From Spisula solida (taxonomy: Eukaryota; Mollusca; Bivalvia; Venerida; Mactridae): a stretch of 64,000 bases of DNA. This document shows, piece by piece, positions 35,508 through 47,882 of this stretch. Where the stretch lies: the NCBI GenBank assembly GCA_947247005.1, contig OX365948.1, forward strand, positions 53,861,401 to 53,925,400, read 5' to 3'. The stretch's first letter is position 1. Each line of letters opens with the position of its first letter. The translations under genes were made by a program, and so were the position numbers. Under the pieces are notes generated by a model. The model was not told where the DNA came from, searched no databases, and worked only from the letters and a program-made list of their open reading frames with translations.

Positions 35508-35592
35508 GTGTTTGTACACGTGTGGGGAGCAGTGACCTACAGATAGGGCTTGTGCTTTTGGATCCGGGTTCTATCCCCGTCTGCACCAATGA
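35508..35592 (+). repeat. tRNA-derived SINE-like head
   Basis: GGGAGCAGTGACCTACAGAT AGGGC... followed by a B-box-like GGGTTCTATCCCC and CGTCTGCACCA. Spacing is tRNA-like and the end resembles an acceptor stem plus CCA. One B-box mismatch and poor stems argue against a working tRNA gene. Confidence 0.5.
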
Positions 35593-35725
35593 CGGTCAAA
35601 AACGCAATATGCTGTCGCTGCCATTGGCGCCGAATGAAACAGCTGACTTGCGTCTCAATGATCAGGGGGTAAATGTACAGTAGGTCGGTAGAACCACAGC
35701 GTATAAACCAAATCACTGTATGAGT

Positions 35726-35855
35726 TACTGTATTCCTAGATACTTTCGCGGATACAATATTTCGCGTTTTTCATACAGTCGGCATATTCGCGGCTACAAA
35801 TTTTCACGGAATCATACCGCCCGCGAATTCCGCGAAACTTAAGTCGCTACGGCAT
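35726..35855. mobile_element. CGCGAA fold-back element, partial
   Basis: TACTGTATTCCTAGATACTT TCGCGG ... TATTCGCGGCTACAAATTTT CACGGAATCATACCGCCCGC GAATTCCGCGAAACTTAAG. Shares its left end, inverted, with the right end of 36660-36805. Confidence 0.55.
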
Positions 35856-36185
35856 AAAGGCATGTTTGACACATAATGCAATTTCAATAGGACTGTTTGT
35901 CATCACCATCCGTGTATACACAAATCAAATTCAATTGAATGTGACCTTAGAGTACATGATAACAATTACGATGATCAATTAATCTCTTTATAACAAAGGA
36001 TTTCATAGTGTTTTCATTAGGTGTTATCAACATAAACCGGTAAAAGTTACAATTATAAATTAACCACCAAACATATGTTAAACAAATAAATGTGAAGTGA
36101 TTATTGTAAATACCTGTACAGGAATACATTGACTTTAATCATGACAAAAACAAACCTTAGTTTAAGTATAATCAACTGAATGTTA
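35856..36185. other. No recognisable feature
   Basis: AT-rich spacer. Confidence 0.35.
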
Positions 36186-36396
36186 TAGTCCAGTTAGGAT
36201 ATTGTGACAGTGACGTTGCAGTTTATGTGTACGCAAAAATCACAACCATTGTCTAATCAGGTAGGCGAAGTTTAGTATGTTAGTTTAGCATTGAATGTAT
36301 AGTTGTTTGTACAGTATGAGCCTTTATAATTGGCATTACACCGTTATATAGTGGACTCGACCGTTGCGTCACTGGCTTTTTATCCTGACTAGACTA
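36186..36396. mobile_element. MITE family T, copy 2
   Basis: TAGTCCAGTTAGGATATTGT at left, inverse CCTGACTAGACTA at right, TA (or TATA) duplicated outside. 211 bp. Nearly identical over its length to the copy at 61821-62033. No coding sequence. Confidence 0.82.
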
Positions 36397-36659
36397 TAAC
36401 ACCCCACCCATGTACCCCAGTGCTTGTTTACATTGAGCACATTACACGCTACGTCATAACAGCGTTTGTGTTTACACAAGCTAAAATATGCACCATTCTC
36501 AGAGGATTGAAATTGATGTTTATATTAAGAAATTAACGCAATAAATTAATTGTTCTTATATTTTATAAAGATGGATTTATTGACAGAAGATTCAATGTCA
36601 TGGATGCGCAAGTACAATTATCCTTCGTCGAATGATTTTGCGATTTTTGCATGTTTACT

Positions 36660-36805
36660 ATGAAGAAGCTAGAATGTTTCGCGGATTTGTTGGAGGTAAC
36701 ATATTCGCGGCTATTAAACTTCGCGAAATGATACCTCCCGCGAAAGTCGCTAACTTAAAATGCGCGAAACCATTTCTAGGAATACAGTATTGGAAGAGTA
36801 TAAAA
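36660..36805. mobile_element. CGCGAA fold-back element, partial
   Basis: TTCGCGGATTTGTTGG... TATTCGCGGCTATTAAACTT CGCGAAATGATACCTCCCGC GAAAGTCGC...CATTTCTAGGAATACAGTA. The covering open frame (36632-36988) is therefore largely repeat. Confidence 0.55.
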
Positions 36806-37145
36806 TTCAACATGTATGCCTTATTGCGAGCAAAAGCACCTGTAACTTCACGTCACTGTATGACTTATTTGGACACTATACAATTCAATGTGTATGACTT
36901 ATTGCGAAAACCGGAAGTTGACTCGATTATAAACTATGAGGACGGATGTCTGAAAATAGATTTAAACTCGCTACCTTTTTGCTCATAGATAACATGTACA
37001 CATCTCTTTGTCTTTTTATCGCTATCATATTATCACATACAAATTTTATTTGACGAAATATTCTTCATTGCAGAAACTCGAAACATAACAATTATTTACA
37101 TGTTTAAGTTGATCTTACATCGATACGATGGTGTTACTAGTACAC

Positions 37146-37403
37146 ATAGATCTACACAAGGCACAGTAGTAATAAAACAACCCTTATTTTACACGACCCA
37201 ACATTCCAGGAAACTTTACGTAGAACAGAATATAGATCTACACAAGGCACAGTAGTAATAAAACAACCCTCATTTTACACGATCCAACTTTCCAGGAAAC
37301 TTTACGTAGAACAGAATATAGATCTACACAAGGCACAGTAGTAATAAAACAACCCTCATTTTACACGATCCAACTTTCCAGGAAACTTTACGTAGAACAG
37401 AAA
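37146..37403. repeat. 86-bp triplicate
   Basis: Three tandem units beginning ATAGATCTACACAAGGCACA and ending TTTACGTAGAACAGAAT; unit starts at 37146, 37232, 37318. Units 2 and 3 are almost identical, unit 1 differs at a few sites. Confidence 0.93.
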
Positions 37404-37919
37404 CATTACATAAAACTGGGAGTCGCCCATATTTCTTTATTAAATAAAGTTAACAAACACACAGAAACGTTAAGTAAATTAACCAATCTGAGAGCTACTT
37501 TAAGACAATTATCTTTCCTCAGAGGATTCACGTTTCCTTCTCTAAAATAAGATATATACAGTCGTTACAGGTTTGTGCTTATATTGTGCGGGCAAATCAT
37601 ACATTTCTTGGCAGCTGAAGGTTGGTTGCGAAACATGGTTTAACAACTCAGATTAATCACTATCGACATCTCATTTCTGATGGATTAGTGGCTCAGCCCT
37701 TCTAGTGTAGTTATTAGTGTTTGCCTTACACAATCGGCTAATTTTATATTAAATTTTGTAAAAAGCAACGATTCTTTTTTGGTCGGGTGTGTTGGTCAAA
37801 ATGTGTCACGTCTCTAATGTGTCCTTTTCTATTTATGCAAATACATGTACACTTTCAACTCAACTTCATTTAGCATTGCTGCAAATTGGCTTCTACGTCC
37901 GTGACATTGTCTCTTTGTC
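37404..37919. other. No recognisable feature
   Basis: AT-rich spacer. Confidence 0.35.
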
Positions 37920-38310
37920 AGGGTTATGCCGCATCAGAGAGTGAAGTTATATGGTGAACTTCGTGAAACTATTAAATGAATCAAAGACCTATTACATACA
38001 ATTTCTGATTTACCGCGCTGCTATGAAAAAAGTCCTATTATTTCTGGAACACCCAACGTATAGGTCTTTGAATGATGTCAATGAACTTTCTGCCTTCACA
38101 TTGGTTTTTCAAAAGTATGCGTATTTATTAATATTATTTATATTGCTATATTATTTCGACTTCCCTGACATTTTCATTATGTCAAGGTTGTACCGTATCA
38201 GAGAGTGAAGATATATGGTTAACTTACGGTTGAAACTATTCAATGAATTGTCAGTCAATTAACTTACTGCCTTGACATTGGTTTTTCAAAGGTATGCATA
38301 TTTAAGAGGA
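37920..38310. repeat. Imperfect local direct duplication
   Basis: TATGCCGCATCAGAGAGTGA AGTTATATGG... and, 250 bp later, TGTACCGTATCAGAGAGTGA AGATATATGG.... Likewise CTGCCTTCACATTGGTTTTT CAAAAGTATGCGTATTTA and CTGCCTTGACATTGGTTTTT CAAAGGTATGCATATTTA. The open frames at 37951-38208 and 38272-38529 lie over the duplicates but are not similarly organised, so I do not call genes. Confidence 0.6.
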
Positions 38311-38504
38311 AAAGCAATTAAGGTGTATTATAGCATTGATTATTGGACACCAGAGAAGCAGATGTATCCTAGTTGTTTGATCATACATCATCCATCAATT
38401 AGGCTAAAACAAATTAATAGTGCGGTTCTAGTAACCACACCTGCCCGGCTATTGCATGTTACCTCTAGTTTAAAGGTGCTGCCTCACAGATTGGGCTATT
38501 TTTT

Positions 38505-38592
38505 TAGCAGCGTGAAATTGGCAGCCTAGCAGCGTGAAGTTGGCAGCCTAGCAGCCTAGCAGCCTAGCAGCGTGAAGTTGGCAGCTTAGCAG
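38505..38592. repeat. AGCAGCGTGAAGTTGGCAGCCT short tandem repeat
   Basis: Three to four units of about 22 bp interrupted by 9-bp AGCAGCCT steps. Confidence 0.8.
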
Positions 38593-38890
38593 AGTTTCCT
38601 ACCTAACCAAGTATTGATGTAATAGAAAGCCTCTGACGGTTGCTTTATGAAATATGTGGTGCGGATAAACTATTTTAAGCACTCTCGATATCGCCCACTG
38701 AGTATATTTTTCTTCAACAAAAATCGCTAAGTTTCCTTCCAACATGCTTTGTAAATTCTGTAATGCACACATGATTGAACTGTAACATCAATAAACTACA
38801 GCGTAAACATCAGTGAGGTATTTGGTTCGTTTCTGATTCGTTTTCATCAAATGCGAACAAATTTCAGGCAATTTAAGTAATAGTAGTGTT

Positions 38891-38922
38891 AATTCTATAG
38901 GGTATTAACACCCTATAGAATT
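38891..38922. repeat. Perfect 13-bp hairpin
   Basis: AATTCTATAGGGT, 6-nt spacer, ACCCTATAGAATT. Could be a cruciform or a terminator-like stem; no neighbouring gene to relate it to. Confidence 0.6.
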
Positions 38923-39617
38923 TTTGATGTAAAAATACTAAATAACTACAAAATGCCGAAGTTTCTCAGGTTGTTTTAGATGTCAGTGTGGTTGTTTATG
39001 GGATATACAGGCAACTATATCAAAATTAAGCGAATATTTGACAATTTTATTTTATTTTTGCAATACATCAATATGTGAGGAAGTCCCTTTAAATTAGTTT
39101 GTGGTATCTTGATGGAAGACAACACGAATCTTCGATTTTCCGGTACATAGAAAATAAATAATATATATATACATGTATATATAAATTTAATTAAAATGGT
39201 TTTCCTTCTTTCCTACCCTACTTTTGTCCAGTATGTTACCAGGCGGTACTGTTTTATCAAAGCACTTACGAAAACATTAAAAAAAACTTTAATTATTCTT
39301 CAACATTTGCACATTGGGGACAGACTGATATGGCTTGTAGGAATGCTTTGGCTGAATAATGATTGATATAGAACAACCCTGTACCACAATTTATAGATGT
39401 TTAAGAATGATAAAGAATTTTCGTAAGTGCTTTGAAAACACAGTACCCAGAAAGGCATTATTTATTTGTTTTGGCCTTAAGTGATGTCTCACTAATTAGA
39501 ATATGATAGAATGATATTTCTTACAGCCTGATGTCTGTTAATTAAGACAGATTGTTGAAACTGTCATGTCATCATGATTGGTAAATTACAATATCTTGTT
39601 ATGTGCATATACACTCA
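38923..39617. other. No recognisable feature
   Basis: AT-rich sequence. Confidence 0.35.
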
Positions 39618-39691
39618 AACCTGTCCATAGAGACCTCTCATGAGAACAGCTAAACTGTGGTATTTGTTGAGAGGTCTTTCTTTTACAGGTT
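39618..39691. repeat. Hairpin element (AACCTGTCC...GAGAGGTC)
   Basis: AACCTGTCCATAGAGACCTC TCA pairs with TGAGAGGTCTTTCTTTTACA GGTT. The AAACCTGT..AGAGACC style resembles short DNA-transposon derivatives. Confidence 0.5.
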
Positions 39692-40009
39692 AAATCACAG
39701 GTGACTGTCTCTTTGGAATGCTTTACCCAGTCATCTTCAGCAGTCTGCTACACTCAATCAATTCAAAGCCCTTTATATAAAATGGTTCTATTCTATGAGG
39801 TAGCACAATGTGGAAAATATTTTTGTTACCTCTAAGTTCATGTGCATGTACAATTGTGTTGGTATGTATTGGGATTGTAGTTGTTATGTATGTTAATTCA
39901 CTTAAACAACTGTCATGTCTACCATCTTAAACAAACTATATGACAGAATTATAATTTCATTATATATCCATAAGCTTGATATTTTGTGCATTTGTTATTA
40001 GATTTATTG

Positions 40010-40125
40010 ATGTCATGTTTCTGTTGTTTCAATGTTTTACTGTTGAGGGCCTTACGGCAGATTGACAATTATGTCAAGTATGTTCCCTCTTTAAATAAAG
40101 TCTTTATTATTATTATTACTACTGT
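40010..40125 (+). mobile_element. Truncated retroposon 3' end with (ATT)n tail
   Basis: ACTGTTGAGGGCCTTACGGC AGATTGACAATTATGTCAAG TATGTTCCCTC then AATAAAGTCTTTATTATTAT. Second copy of the family seen at 34150-34262. Confidence 0.58.
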
Positions 40126-41289
40126 ATCGCGAGGCAAGCCCTTTTAGTATCACAAAGATACGCATTTTGTACAAAATGGACCAGCGTTACGGTACGGTCA
40201 CCTATGGGGAGAAATTTTGAAATTTAGATAGGCAGAATGAAGGTAAAATTGGTAGTCTTGGCAATCATGTCAGGTCGAAATGGTGGGCTTTGGTGACAGG
40301 TAGACTTTAAAAAGATGGTTTTAATAAGCAGGATGTTGTTAGAACAAAATTATTTATTCCCCTTTGTGTTCATTAGTGCATGGTTGCTTTCCCAGGAATA
40401 GTTTAACAGTGTCGGCAAATCAATAGCTTCATGTTTCTACTTTAATATTTCTGCAATTACTAGTAGTATTGCCCATTTGCCGTGAAAAGTGGATACTTCT
40501 TTATTAAACGGAGTATAATTTGTACTTCTAATTAATGAACACGATCCAACCTTGTTAAATCGTTGATATATTGACTCCATCTCACTTTAATGTGAAACCA
40601 TTATTGTAATTCCGCATGAGACTCTTCTAACGTGTTGAAGAGATTACTGTCATTATGCGATGTACACCATGTCTCTCCCGGGGAATGTCCACTTTAGTGG
40701 CACGCGACCCATGTTTCTGTCGATGTGGAATTATGGTACTTCCGGAGAACGAATAAGCCTCGCTGAGTGGAGAACAACACGCTTTGGCGAGCAGAAGCAT
40801 TAGCAGCACGCAATCGTGAAAGTACGGCCATTTCCGTTTTTCTACGGACGTATTAAACACATTAGGGAGGTTGCAAAACAGACCATGTACGTGTACAACT
40901 ACGTGGAGAGTATTACGTCATACAGGTGTGTGTAGTTTCTACAAGATAATTACCCCCTTTTATCGCTAATTACGCACATAATTCGAAGTCCACAGTGTGT
41001 CATTCATCGTGGAGTGAGTATATAGGCTTGCTTGAAATATCCATTTTTTGGGGATGTGGATGGTTCGTTCTATGTCTGACTCTTGCGTGGATGGCTAGGC
41101 GCTGCCGTCGTTTCTTCGGGCTTTGGGGTGTCTGGGCGCTACAGTATAATATTTGTAGAGAATGTTCTACGTCACACAGGTAAACGTAGGGCACGACAAA
41201 CTCAAGATTAATTCCCGCACGAGCTTATCGTGTTCTTATCACACGAGGAACGTACACAAACACCTTTTAATTCGCAAACAAATTGAATA
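40126..41289. other. No supported gene
   Basis: Slightly less AT-rich than its surroundings at 40640-40860 and 41000-41180. The minus-strand frame at 40627-40860 contains a family Y fragment (ACGGAAATGGCCG..CTTTCACGATTG), so it is probably repeat-derived. Two similar 30-bp direct repeats (ACGTCATACAGGTGTGTGTA at 40915 and ACGTCACACAGGTAAACGTA at 41170) flank the second stretch. Confidence 0.3.
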
Positions 41290-42584
41290 CGTATGAGTTG
41301 TTACACGTACATATGTTCGTATGCATTCGTTTTGCAACCTCTCAAATATTATTATTCTTCATAGTTTAAACGAAAATTCAGATTTATTGAAAAACTCCAT
41401 TATGTACCGGAACCATTTCCGAGTATGTCCGAGTTGCTCACGTGACCTGCATACTCCTGTAATAGTGAAACCCAATGATTGACGTGACCACAATGACATA
41501 CAAGCATAGCTCGACAGGATGTTCCCGCAATTTACTGAAATAACCAATTTCACCAAATTACTGGCAATCACATTCCCCGCTTAATTATCTGTCCCTATTC
41601 ACCGAGCACAATTAGTTATCAAGTAAAACATGGCTTGACCAATGACACCATCCCAATATATCAACGTTATGCCACGCCCATCCAGACGGAACCGAAATTC
41701 TGTACAATTATATTTATTAGATCAATAGAAAATCCGAGAATGTAATCAAAACACTGAACAATGTTATAACAATTCGGACAGATAAAGCAGCTTTCAGCAG
41801 AATAAACAGAGCACAAAAGACACCAAAGGCACAAAACCATACAAAAAAAGAGCACGAACGGAACGAACAAAAAAACCCCAAAAAACCACAGATAAGCGCA
41901 AGTACGCCCCAATGACAAACTTACGCAAGTCACAATGATACGATACAAATGAAACTACAAAGCTACCAAAACTCGACCCCTCCGTCTCAGTAAGTCAAAT
42001 ATAACCGGGATACGAATCAGAAGACAACAACAAATCACAAACCCCTTTTACATCTTTTGTTTCTTTTCATCGGGCGGTATTAAGCCATTTGTAACAATTC
42101 ACAGACTGTTAGAAACACTTAGCAAAGTTGTCTGTATGGTAAGTGTGAGATTTGGTTTCTTAAAATAGTTTAGGCTCCAAGCATCAATTGTCCCTCATAG
42201 TCAACAGTCTTGATAGATAAACTATTTTATCACTGTGCTTGTTTCTTTTGAGCGTTTCCATGGGATGTGTGGCTGTCAAGGTGATTCGTTGTTGTTTGCT
42301 GGCTTTTTACGGGTTTGATTTGTCTGTCCCTTTCCAATCTGTCTTGTTTATTTGATAGGTGTGCTTGTCACTTTTGACATGTTCCCTAATGCATTGATAA
42401 ATGTATTGAGCATTTTGTTTGCGTTTCTTTGTGTTCTGTTGTTTCTAATGAATGCTGCTTTTCCCTTTCCGTTGTTATTATTATCTTTTCTCTAGCCTTT
42501 CGATAGAACCAAAAACTGCAAAAATCTCGTCATAATAAAGTCACGATGGTAGCTGTAGCTAAAGTCAGGGAAGAATATTTACCC

Positions 42585-42645
42585 CGTACTGCCCGGTTAC
42601 CTAACCCTGATTTGCCTGGCGATAATCTAGCGCTCTATCCACTGT
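42585..42645 (-). repeat. tRNA-like SINE head in copy A
   Basis: Minus strand: AGTGGATAGAGCGCTAGATT (A-box region typical of tRNA-derived SINEs), then AATCAGGGTTAGGTAACCGG as a mutated B box. Its counterpart in copy C is at 51747-51812. Confidence 0.55.
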
Positions 42646-43458
42646 GTGTGAATTATATATGAAGGAAGATAACTCAAAACTTCGAAAATAGCAGTCATAA
42701 GCATTATATTTTGTTAATTTAGTATTAAGCTTCTTACAGGACAAGATACTGGTAATACTGGAAGTAATTTGGTTAGGTAAACTTCATTTTTGAAAAAAAA
42801 ACCAGCATGCTTTTAAAGATCTTTTTATTGGAGACGAGGTCTTAAATAATCTATGATCTGGTAGAAATCTATCAGAGAAGGCAGCACTCAACAGATTCAA
42901 CAGAGCATGACAGACAATGCACAGCCACAAAAAGACAACATTCCAATCCGAGAGCTTGACGCATCGGCCAGACATACACAACCGGGGCAGAAGCCAACAG
43001 ATAGGAACGAATCATAATTTTTAAGGCATTAAAGAAACAAAGTAACAACTGCATAACATGTTATAGATGTGCATGTCTTTATACAGTTTTCCTGTTGCTC
43101 TTCGAATAATCGTGTTAAAATAAGATCAAAACGTGTTCAGTAACGTCGTTATTGTCTCAATTAATGGTATAAATAAACGTGCCTTTGTACGTCTGGAAAA
43201 CTCGAGGACAGATCATTAACAGTCTAGATGTTTCAATAACCTGCCACGTGTCGACACAGACGACTAATTACACGAGCTGTGTGTCTTTCTGGGAATGAAT
43301 CAGACAAATCAAACACCCAGTCTCGCTTTATAGCCCCATTGTATCTCACAAAACTGTCTCCTACCATCCAGTAAATACAAATAATTAGGTTGTTTTTCAC
43401 AAATGACCAAACAATGACGGCAGAATGTTAACTATATACAAAACAATGTATGTCGAAA

Positions 43459-44329
43459 TAAACTCAGGACACAAAGAAACGTAAGTGGTTTTAGGGTGGT
43501 ATGTTTGATGTTGTGGGAAAAGTTCAGTACCTATCGACATAATATTTTGCATAATCAATCAAAAGTTGTTTCTTCACATTGTGAATCCAAAAACACGCTG
43601 TTTTTTCATTTGACGACCCTGAATTGCCCTTACTTGTAAAAACACAAGAATCACGTGCTACCAGTCTGCATGAATAATTTCTTTCTGAAATCAATATGTC
43701 CCCGTAATTAGTGGGCGGCTACAGTTAAATAAAGGTTTACCTTTCAAATATAGTGTCTTGCAACTATAGGACGACTGTCTGATGATGTCTGTAACTGGGC
43801 TAATGGTCTCCTCAGTGCTGACGTCAATACAACTGAAGTCACACGACGGTATAACGGTAGTCCTGACACAATACCCCGTCTACGGTGACGTTTTAATGCA
43901 ACTTGCAGTGTAAAAGAAAGACCAATACTCGACAGACCGCGTGTTACTACGCGAAGACAGGATGCCTATATCAGGATTGCACACCTGAGGAATCGCTTCC
44001 GGTTGGTGATCAAATCAGCTAGACTAACCATTGGGAACCGTGGATATATGAACAAGCCGTTTATTAGAAAAAAATGATTTTTTAACAACAATCCTCCATT
44101 TTTCATTTTGATGTTTTGACATTACACACTATTGACCATTTGTGAACATGTTTCATTAAAATCACATTTTTTTCATGGATATCATTTCGTTGCAAGAACT
44201 CACTGGTGTTGTGTGCTTATGGAATAATAAACATTTAGATGAGTATATCTGTTTTGTTATCTATATCCCGATTGTATGTAGAAAACGACCATTACATCAC
44301 AACTTACGTTTCTTTTTCTACTGAGTTTA
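43459..44329. mobile_element. Tc1-like element remnant, present only in copy A
   Basis: 871 bp flanked by TA. Left end TAAACTCAGGACACAAAGAA ACGTAAGT and the inverse of the right end, TAAACTCAGTAGAAAAAGAA ACGTAAGT, agree at 25 of 28 positions. Copies B and C continue uninterrupted across this place (TGTCGAAATAGTA), so the element is a later insertion, accompanied by a small deletion at its right edge. Confidence 0.85.
43931..44077 (+). pseudogene. Tc1-family transposase N-terminal fragment
   Basis: The plus strand encodes DRPRVTTRRQDAYIRIAHLR NRFRLV and further residues to a stop. This is the linker and second helix-turn-helix region of Tc1-type transposases (known pattern GRPR-TT..D.YI....RNRF). 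The protein would normally be about 340 residues with a DD34E catalytic domain; that domain is absent here, and the frame upstream of DRPRV cannot be followed to a start. The fragment sits in the middle of an element whose TIRs and TA duplication are still visible, so it is an internally deleted, non-functional copy. DNA cleavage and joining would have to be supplied by an intact relative elsewhere. Confidence 0.8.
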
Positions 44330-44578
44330 AATAAAAATTATGGAAGACAAAATACCTATTTTGTGAGTTGTTTCCCTTAGACTTTAAATTGTGCATTTAT
44401 GTTTAAAAGCTGTTGTTTTGTCAACATGCCAAGTGGAGGCTGTATTTCGTTTTCTTCCATCTTATGGCTTGTTCCACCTTTGTGACTCAACTAAAGAGCT
44501 CAAAATACATCATTCTGCAGATAGGCTACCAAGTTATTGCTTTATTGAACAGTAATTAAGAATTGCCAGCAATACAGA

Positions 44579-44889
44579 AGTCCCCTACCGGTTTGAAGCC
44601 ATTTTCAATGTTTCTGTTGCCATAGATTGAGTTATGGCAGGATCCAGATTTGGGCATATTTTTACTCTTTCTGTCGCCATAGCAACCACAGTATTCGTCA
44701 AAGTCAAAATATTGTTAGACGTGCATTATCCCCTTTTTGCCCCCTATCCACATACCAAGTTTCATAAACCTAGCTTGGAAACTGTTTGAGTTATGTCAGG
44801 ATCTAGATTTTTTGACGGACGGACGGTGCATTCGTACGGACTACCGGTGCATTCGTACGGACGGACGGACGGACGGACGGTAGGGGACT
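44579..44889. mobile_element. GGAC-repeat element, present only in copy A
   Basis: AGTCCCCTACCGG at the left and CGGTAGGGGACT at the right are inverted. The interior has ATACCAAGTTTCATAAACCT AGCTTGG, GTTTGAGTTATGTCAGGATC and a (GGAC)n stretch at 44813-44880, a combination widespread in mollusc repeats. Copies B and C lack it, but a further 29 bp of unmatched sequence sits left of it. Confidence 0.6.
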
Positions 44890-46255
44890 AAAAAAGTCGT
44901 TAATGGCTTAATGGGGCTTTAAACAAGATTAAAACTGAAAACTAAAGCCATATTAAATTAGACATACCAAGGGAAATATTAGCAATCATTGAGGCTCGTG
45001 TTCCTATTCCATCCATATCAGCGTCATCTCTCAATTTAGAGGATCGATTATTTAATATACCACTAGTGAATCAGATTTTCATTCTAGGCAAATGAATATA
45101 AAGTATATCAATGCATGTAGTCGTACATCAAATCTAAACACATTGTATGATACGATAATCATGTACAGTGCAAAATCAGATCACATGAATTCAAAATGTT
45201 ATTGATGAAATTTCATAGCAGTCGATGCATTAAAAATCGCGCCCCCTCTCCCTATTCTATATACACTGTATAATTATACCACTAACAAATACTGACGTCA
45301 AATATTCACTTAATCTTTCATGAAAAAGTACCAAAAGTGTAAGAATGTAGCTTAGATTCCAACCTTATTAAAATTCATTGGTAATGATATGATCATCATG
45401 CAATATAATGTCAGATCACATGAATTTGGAATTCTCCATTAGAAATCGCTCTGTTTATAAGAATATCTTTGAGCTAACTAAGCTGAGCATCAAGCAAGGG
45501 CAATAGATCAACCAAATGACGAATGTAAACGTATAAATGTTCAATGTTAAATGTGTTCAGCATTTAAAACTTAAAAGTAGGCTGCGCATCACATGGTCAA
45601 CCAATTGGGCTCTGGATGCAGTTCTGGGTACATACATGAGTAGCAAGGCAAAATGTATTGACAATATTGAACACGACGCATGGGATTAGGAAAAAACTCA
45701 CACCACGAAAGTACGTGACGTTGTACAAGCATTAATTTACTTACATGTAAAGACTAAAAATAACACTTTAAAAAGAATTTCATTGAGACGAAGTGAATGT
45801 CTAGTATCATAACAAAGCATACAACAAAACGTCTCTAAGGTGAACACCACAAGGACAGAGAAAAAGAGGGTGACAAAAAGGAACCTAGAAAAAAGCAGTT
45901 GTGAATGGGAACAACATAGAATACAACAGAGAGGAAGACCAAGAACAGATGTATAAGGAGAGCAGCTGTGGAAGCCTTATTCACTGAAGTGTGTAAATAT
46001 AATAATAAGTAAAGTGGATATCATAGTTCGGATATGCCCCAGACGCATACAGTTCTGAAGTAGAGTAAACTCCGAATCATGGAACGTTTAAAATTCATGA
46101 ATTTTTATCAAACATATAAATCAGTGAATTTTACGGAAGAGAAAACCCAATGTTGTTTACAGTGAACATTTAGAACGAGATATAGCTAACGGGGGAACGT
46201 ACGAACAGAAATACCACTATATTGATTACCCAGTGTTGTTTGTCAGTGAAATGTA

Positions 46256-46457
46256 ATTATTGCCTGTACATTTAAAAATTATAATATCAAAATTGTTGTT
46301 TATGACTGTATTCACCCGAATATCTGCTTCAGGTGTTTAATTTATGTATTGTTGTAAATATTGTCTTTGCATAAACTTGTACATATATCTCTATTGTTAT
46401 TGTGGACCATAACGAAAATTGGTAGGCCAATTATGTTATTATTATTATTATTATTCA
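46256..46457 (+). mobile_element. Retroposon 3' fragment with (ATT)n tail at the A/B junction
   Basis: Starts where copy A stops matching B and C (after GTCAGTGAAATGTA) and ends in TTATTATTATTATTATTATT immediately before copy B begins (CAACAGAGCATG). A trinucleotide tail and the abrupt edges suggest a 5'-truncated non-LTR insertion, or a rearrangement at one. Confidence 0.5.
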
Positions 46458-47814
46458 ACAGAGCATGAAAGACAATGCACAATCACAAAAAGACAACATT
46501 CCAATCCGAAAGCTTGACGCATCGGTCAGACAAACACAGCCGGGGCAGAGGCCAACAGACGGGAATGAATCACATTTTCCTACGACATTAAAGAAACAAA
46601 AAAAACCAACTCCATTTAAAAAGACAATATAACATGTTATAGATGTGCATGTCTTTATACAATTTTCCTGTTGCTCTTCGAATGATCGTGTTAAAATAAA
46701 GATAAAAACGTGTTCAGTAACGTTGTTATTGTCTCAAGTAATGGTATAAATAAACGTGCCTTTGTACGTCTGGAAAGCTCGAGGACAGATCATTAACAGT
46801 CTAGATGTTTCAATTACGTGCCACGTGTCGACACAGTGTATTTCTGGGAACGAATCAGACAAATCAAGCATCCAATCTCGCTTTATAGCCCGTTATATCT
46901 CCAAAAATGTTTTCTTCTATCCAGTAAATACAAAGAATTAGGTTGTTTTTCACAAATGACCAATAACTGACGACAGAATGTTAACTATATAATTATGTCG
47001 AAATAGTATGCCAAAACACATTTAAGTGAAAGGCATGAAAGACAAAACACTAATTTTGCTTCCCATAGACTATAAACCATGCATTTATTGTTTAAAAGCT
47101 GTTGTTGTGTCAACTGGAGGCTGTATTTCGTTTTCATCCATCTTATGATGTTTTCGACCTTTGTGACTCAACTAAAGTGCTCAAAATACATCATTCTGCA
47201 GATAGGTTACCAAGCTATTGCTTTATTGAAAATAGCCATTTATGGTTTAATGGGGCTTTAAACAAGATTGAAACTGTTCGAAACTAAAGCCATATTTAGA
47301 GGATCGATTATTTAATATACCACTAGTGAATCAGATTTTCATTCGGGGGAAATGAATATAAAGTATATCAATGCATATAGTCGTACATCAAATCTAGACA
47401 CATTGTATGATACGAGCATCATACAATGTAATGTCAGTTCACAGAAATTTAAAATATTATTGATGAAATATCATAGCAGTCGATGCATTAGAAATCGCGA
47501 CCCCTCTCCCTATCCAATATACACTGTTTAATAATACCACCAACAAATACTGGCGTCAAATATTCACTAAATCGTTCATGAAAAATATACGAAAGAGTAA
47601 GAATGTAGCTCAGATTCCACCCTTATTAAATTCCATTGGTAATGACATGATCATCATGCAATATAATGTCAGATCACAGGAATTTGGAATTCTGTTAACC
47701 GAATATCACAACAGTCGATCCATTAGAAAACGCTGTGTTTGTAAGTATAGCTTTAACCTTACTAAGCTGAGCATCAAACAAGGGCAATATACCAGTACCT
47801 TTAACAACATTTGT

Positions 47815-47882
47815 ATGGCGCGGACAGGGATCGAACCCAATATATTTCACGCTCGAAGATCTTCAACTAGGCTGTCTGATTC
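47815..47882 (-). repeat. tRNA-like SINE piece in copy B
   Basis: Minus strand: GACAGCCTAGTTGAAGATCT (A-box-like) and ATTGGGTTCGATCCCTGTCC GCGCCA (strong B box GGTTCGATCCC). Counterpart in copy C at 53541-53604. Confidence 0.6.

Larger units (their letters stand above)
41290..46255. repeat. Segmental tandem duplication, copy A
   Basis: First of three head-to-tail diverged copies. 41380-43150 aligns with 50490-52290 in copy C; 43160-43455 and 44330-44545 align with both B (46738-46980, 47030-47225) and C (52320-52615, 52640-52860); 45510-46255 aligns with the far part of B and C. Copy A has lost the middle (the part equivalent to 47790-49560) by a junction near 45505, and has gained two insertions (43459-44329 and 44579-44889). 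Confidence 0.82.

Noticed and set aside
36632..36988. 118-codon plus-strand open frame
   Set aside because: More than a third overlaps a CGCGAA fold-back repeat, and there is no coding-like composition or splice support.
37951..38529. Two tandem 85-codon frames over a local duplication
   Set aside because: The duplicated DNA is read in different frames in the two copies, so there is no shared protein.
40627..40860. Minus-strand frames with a signal-peptide-like or mitochondrial-presequence-like start
   Set aside because: The start region ACGGAAATGGCCG..CTTTCACGATTG is a fragment of dispersed family Y, so the apparent start is repeat-derived.
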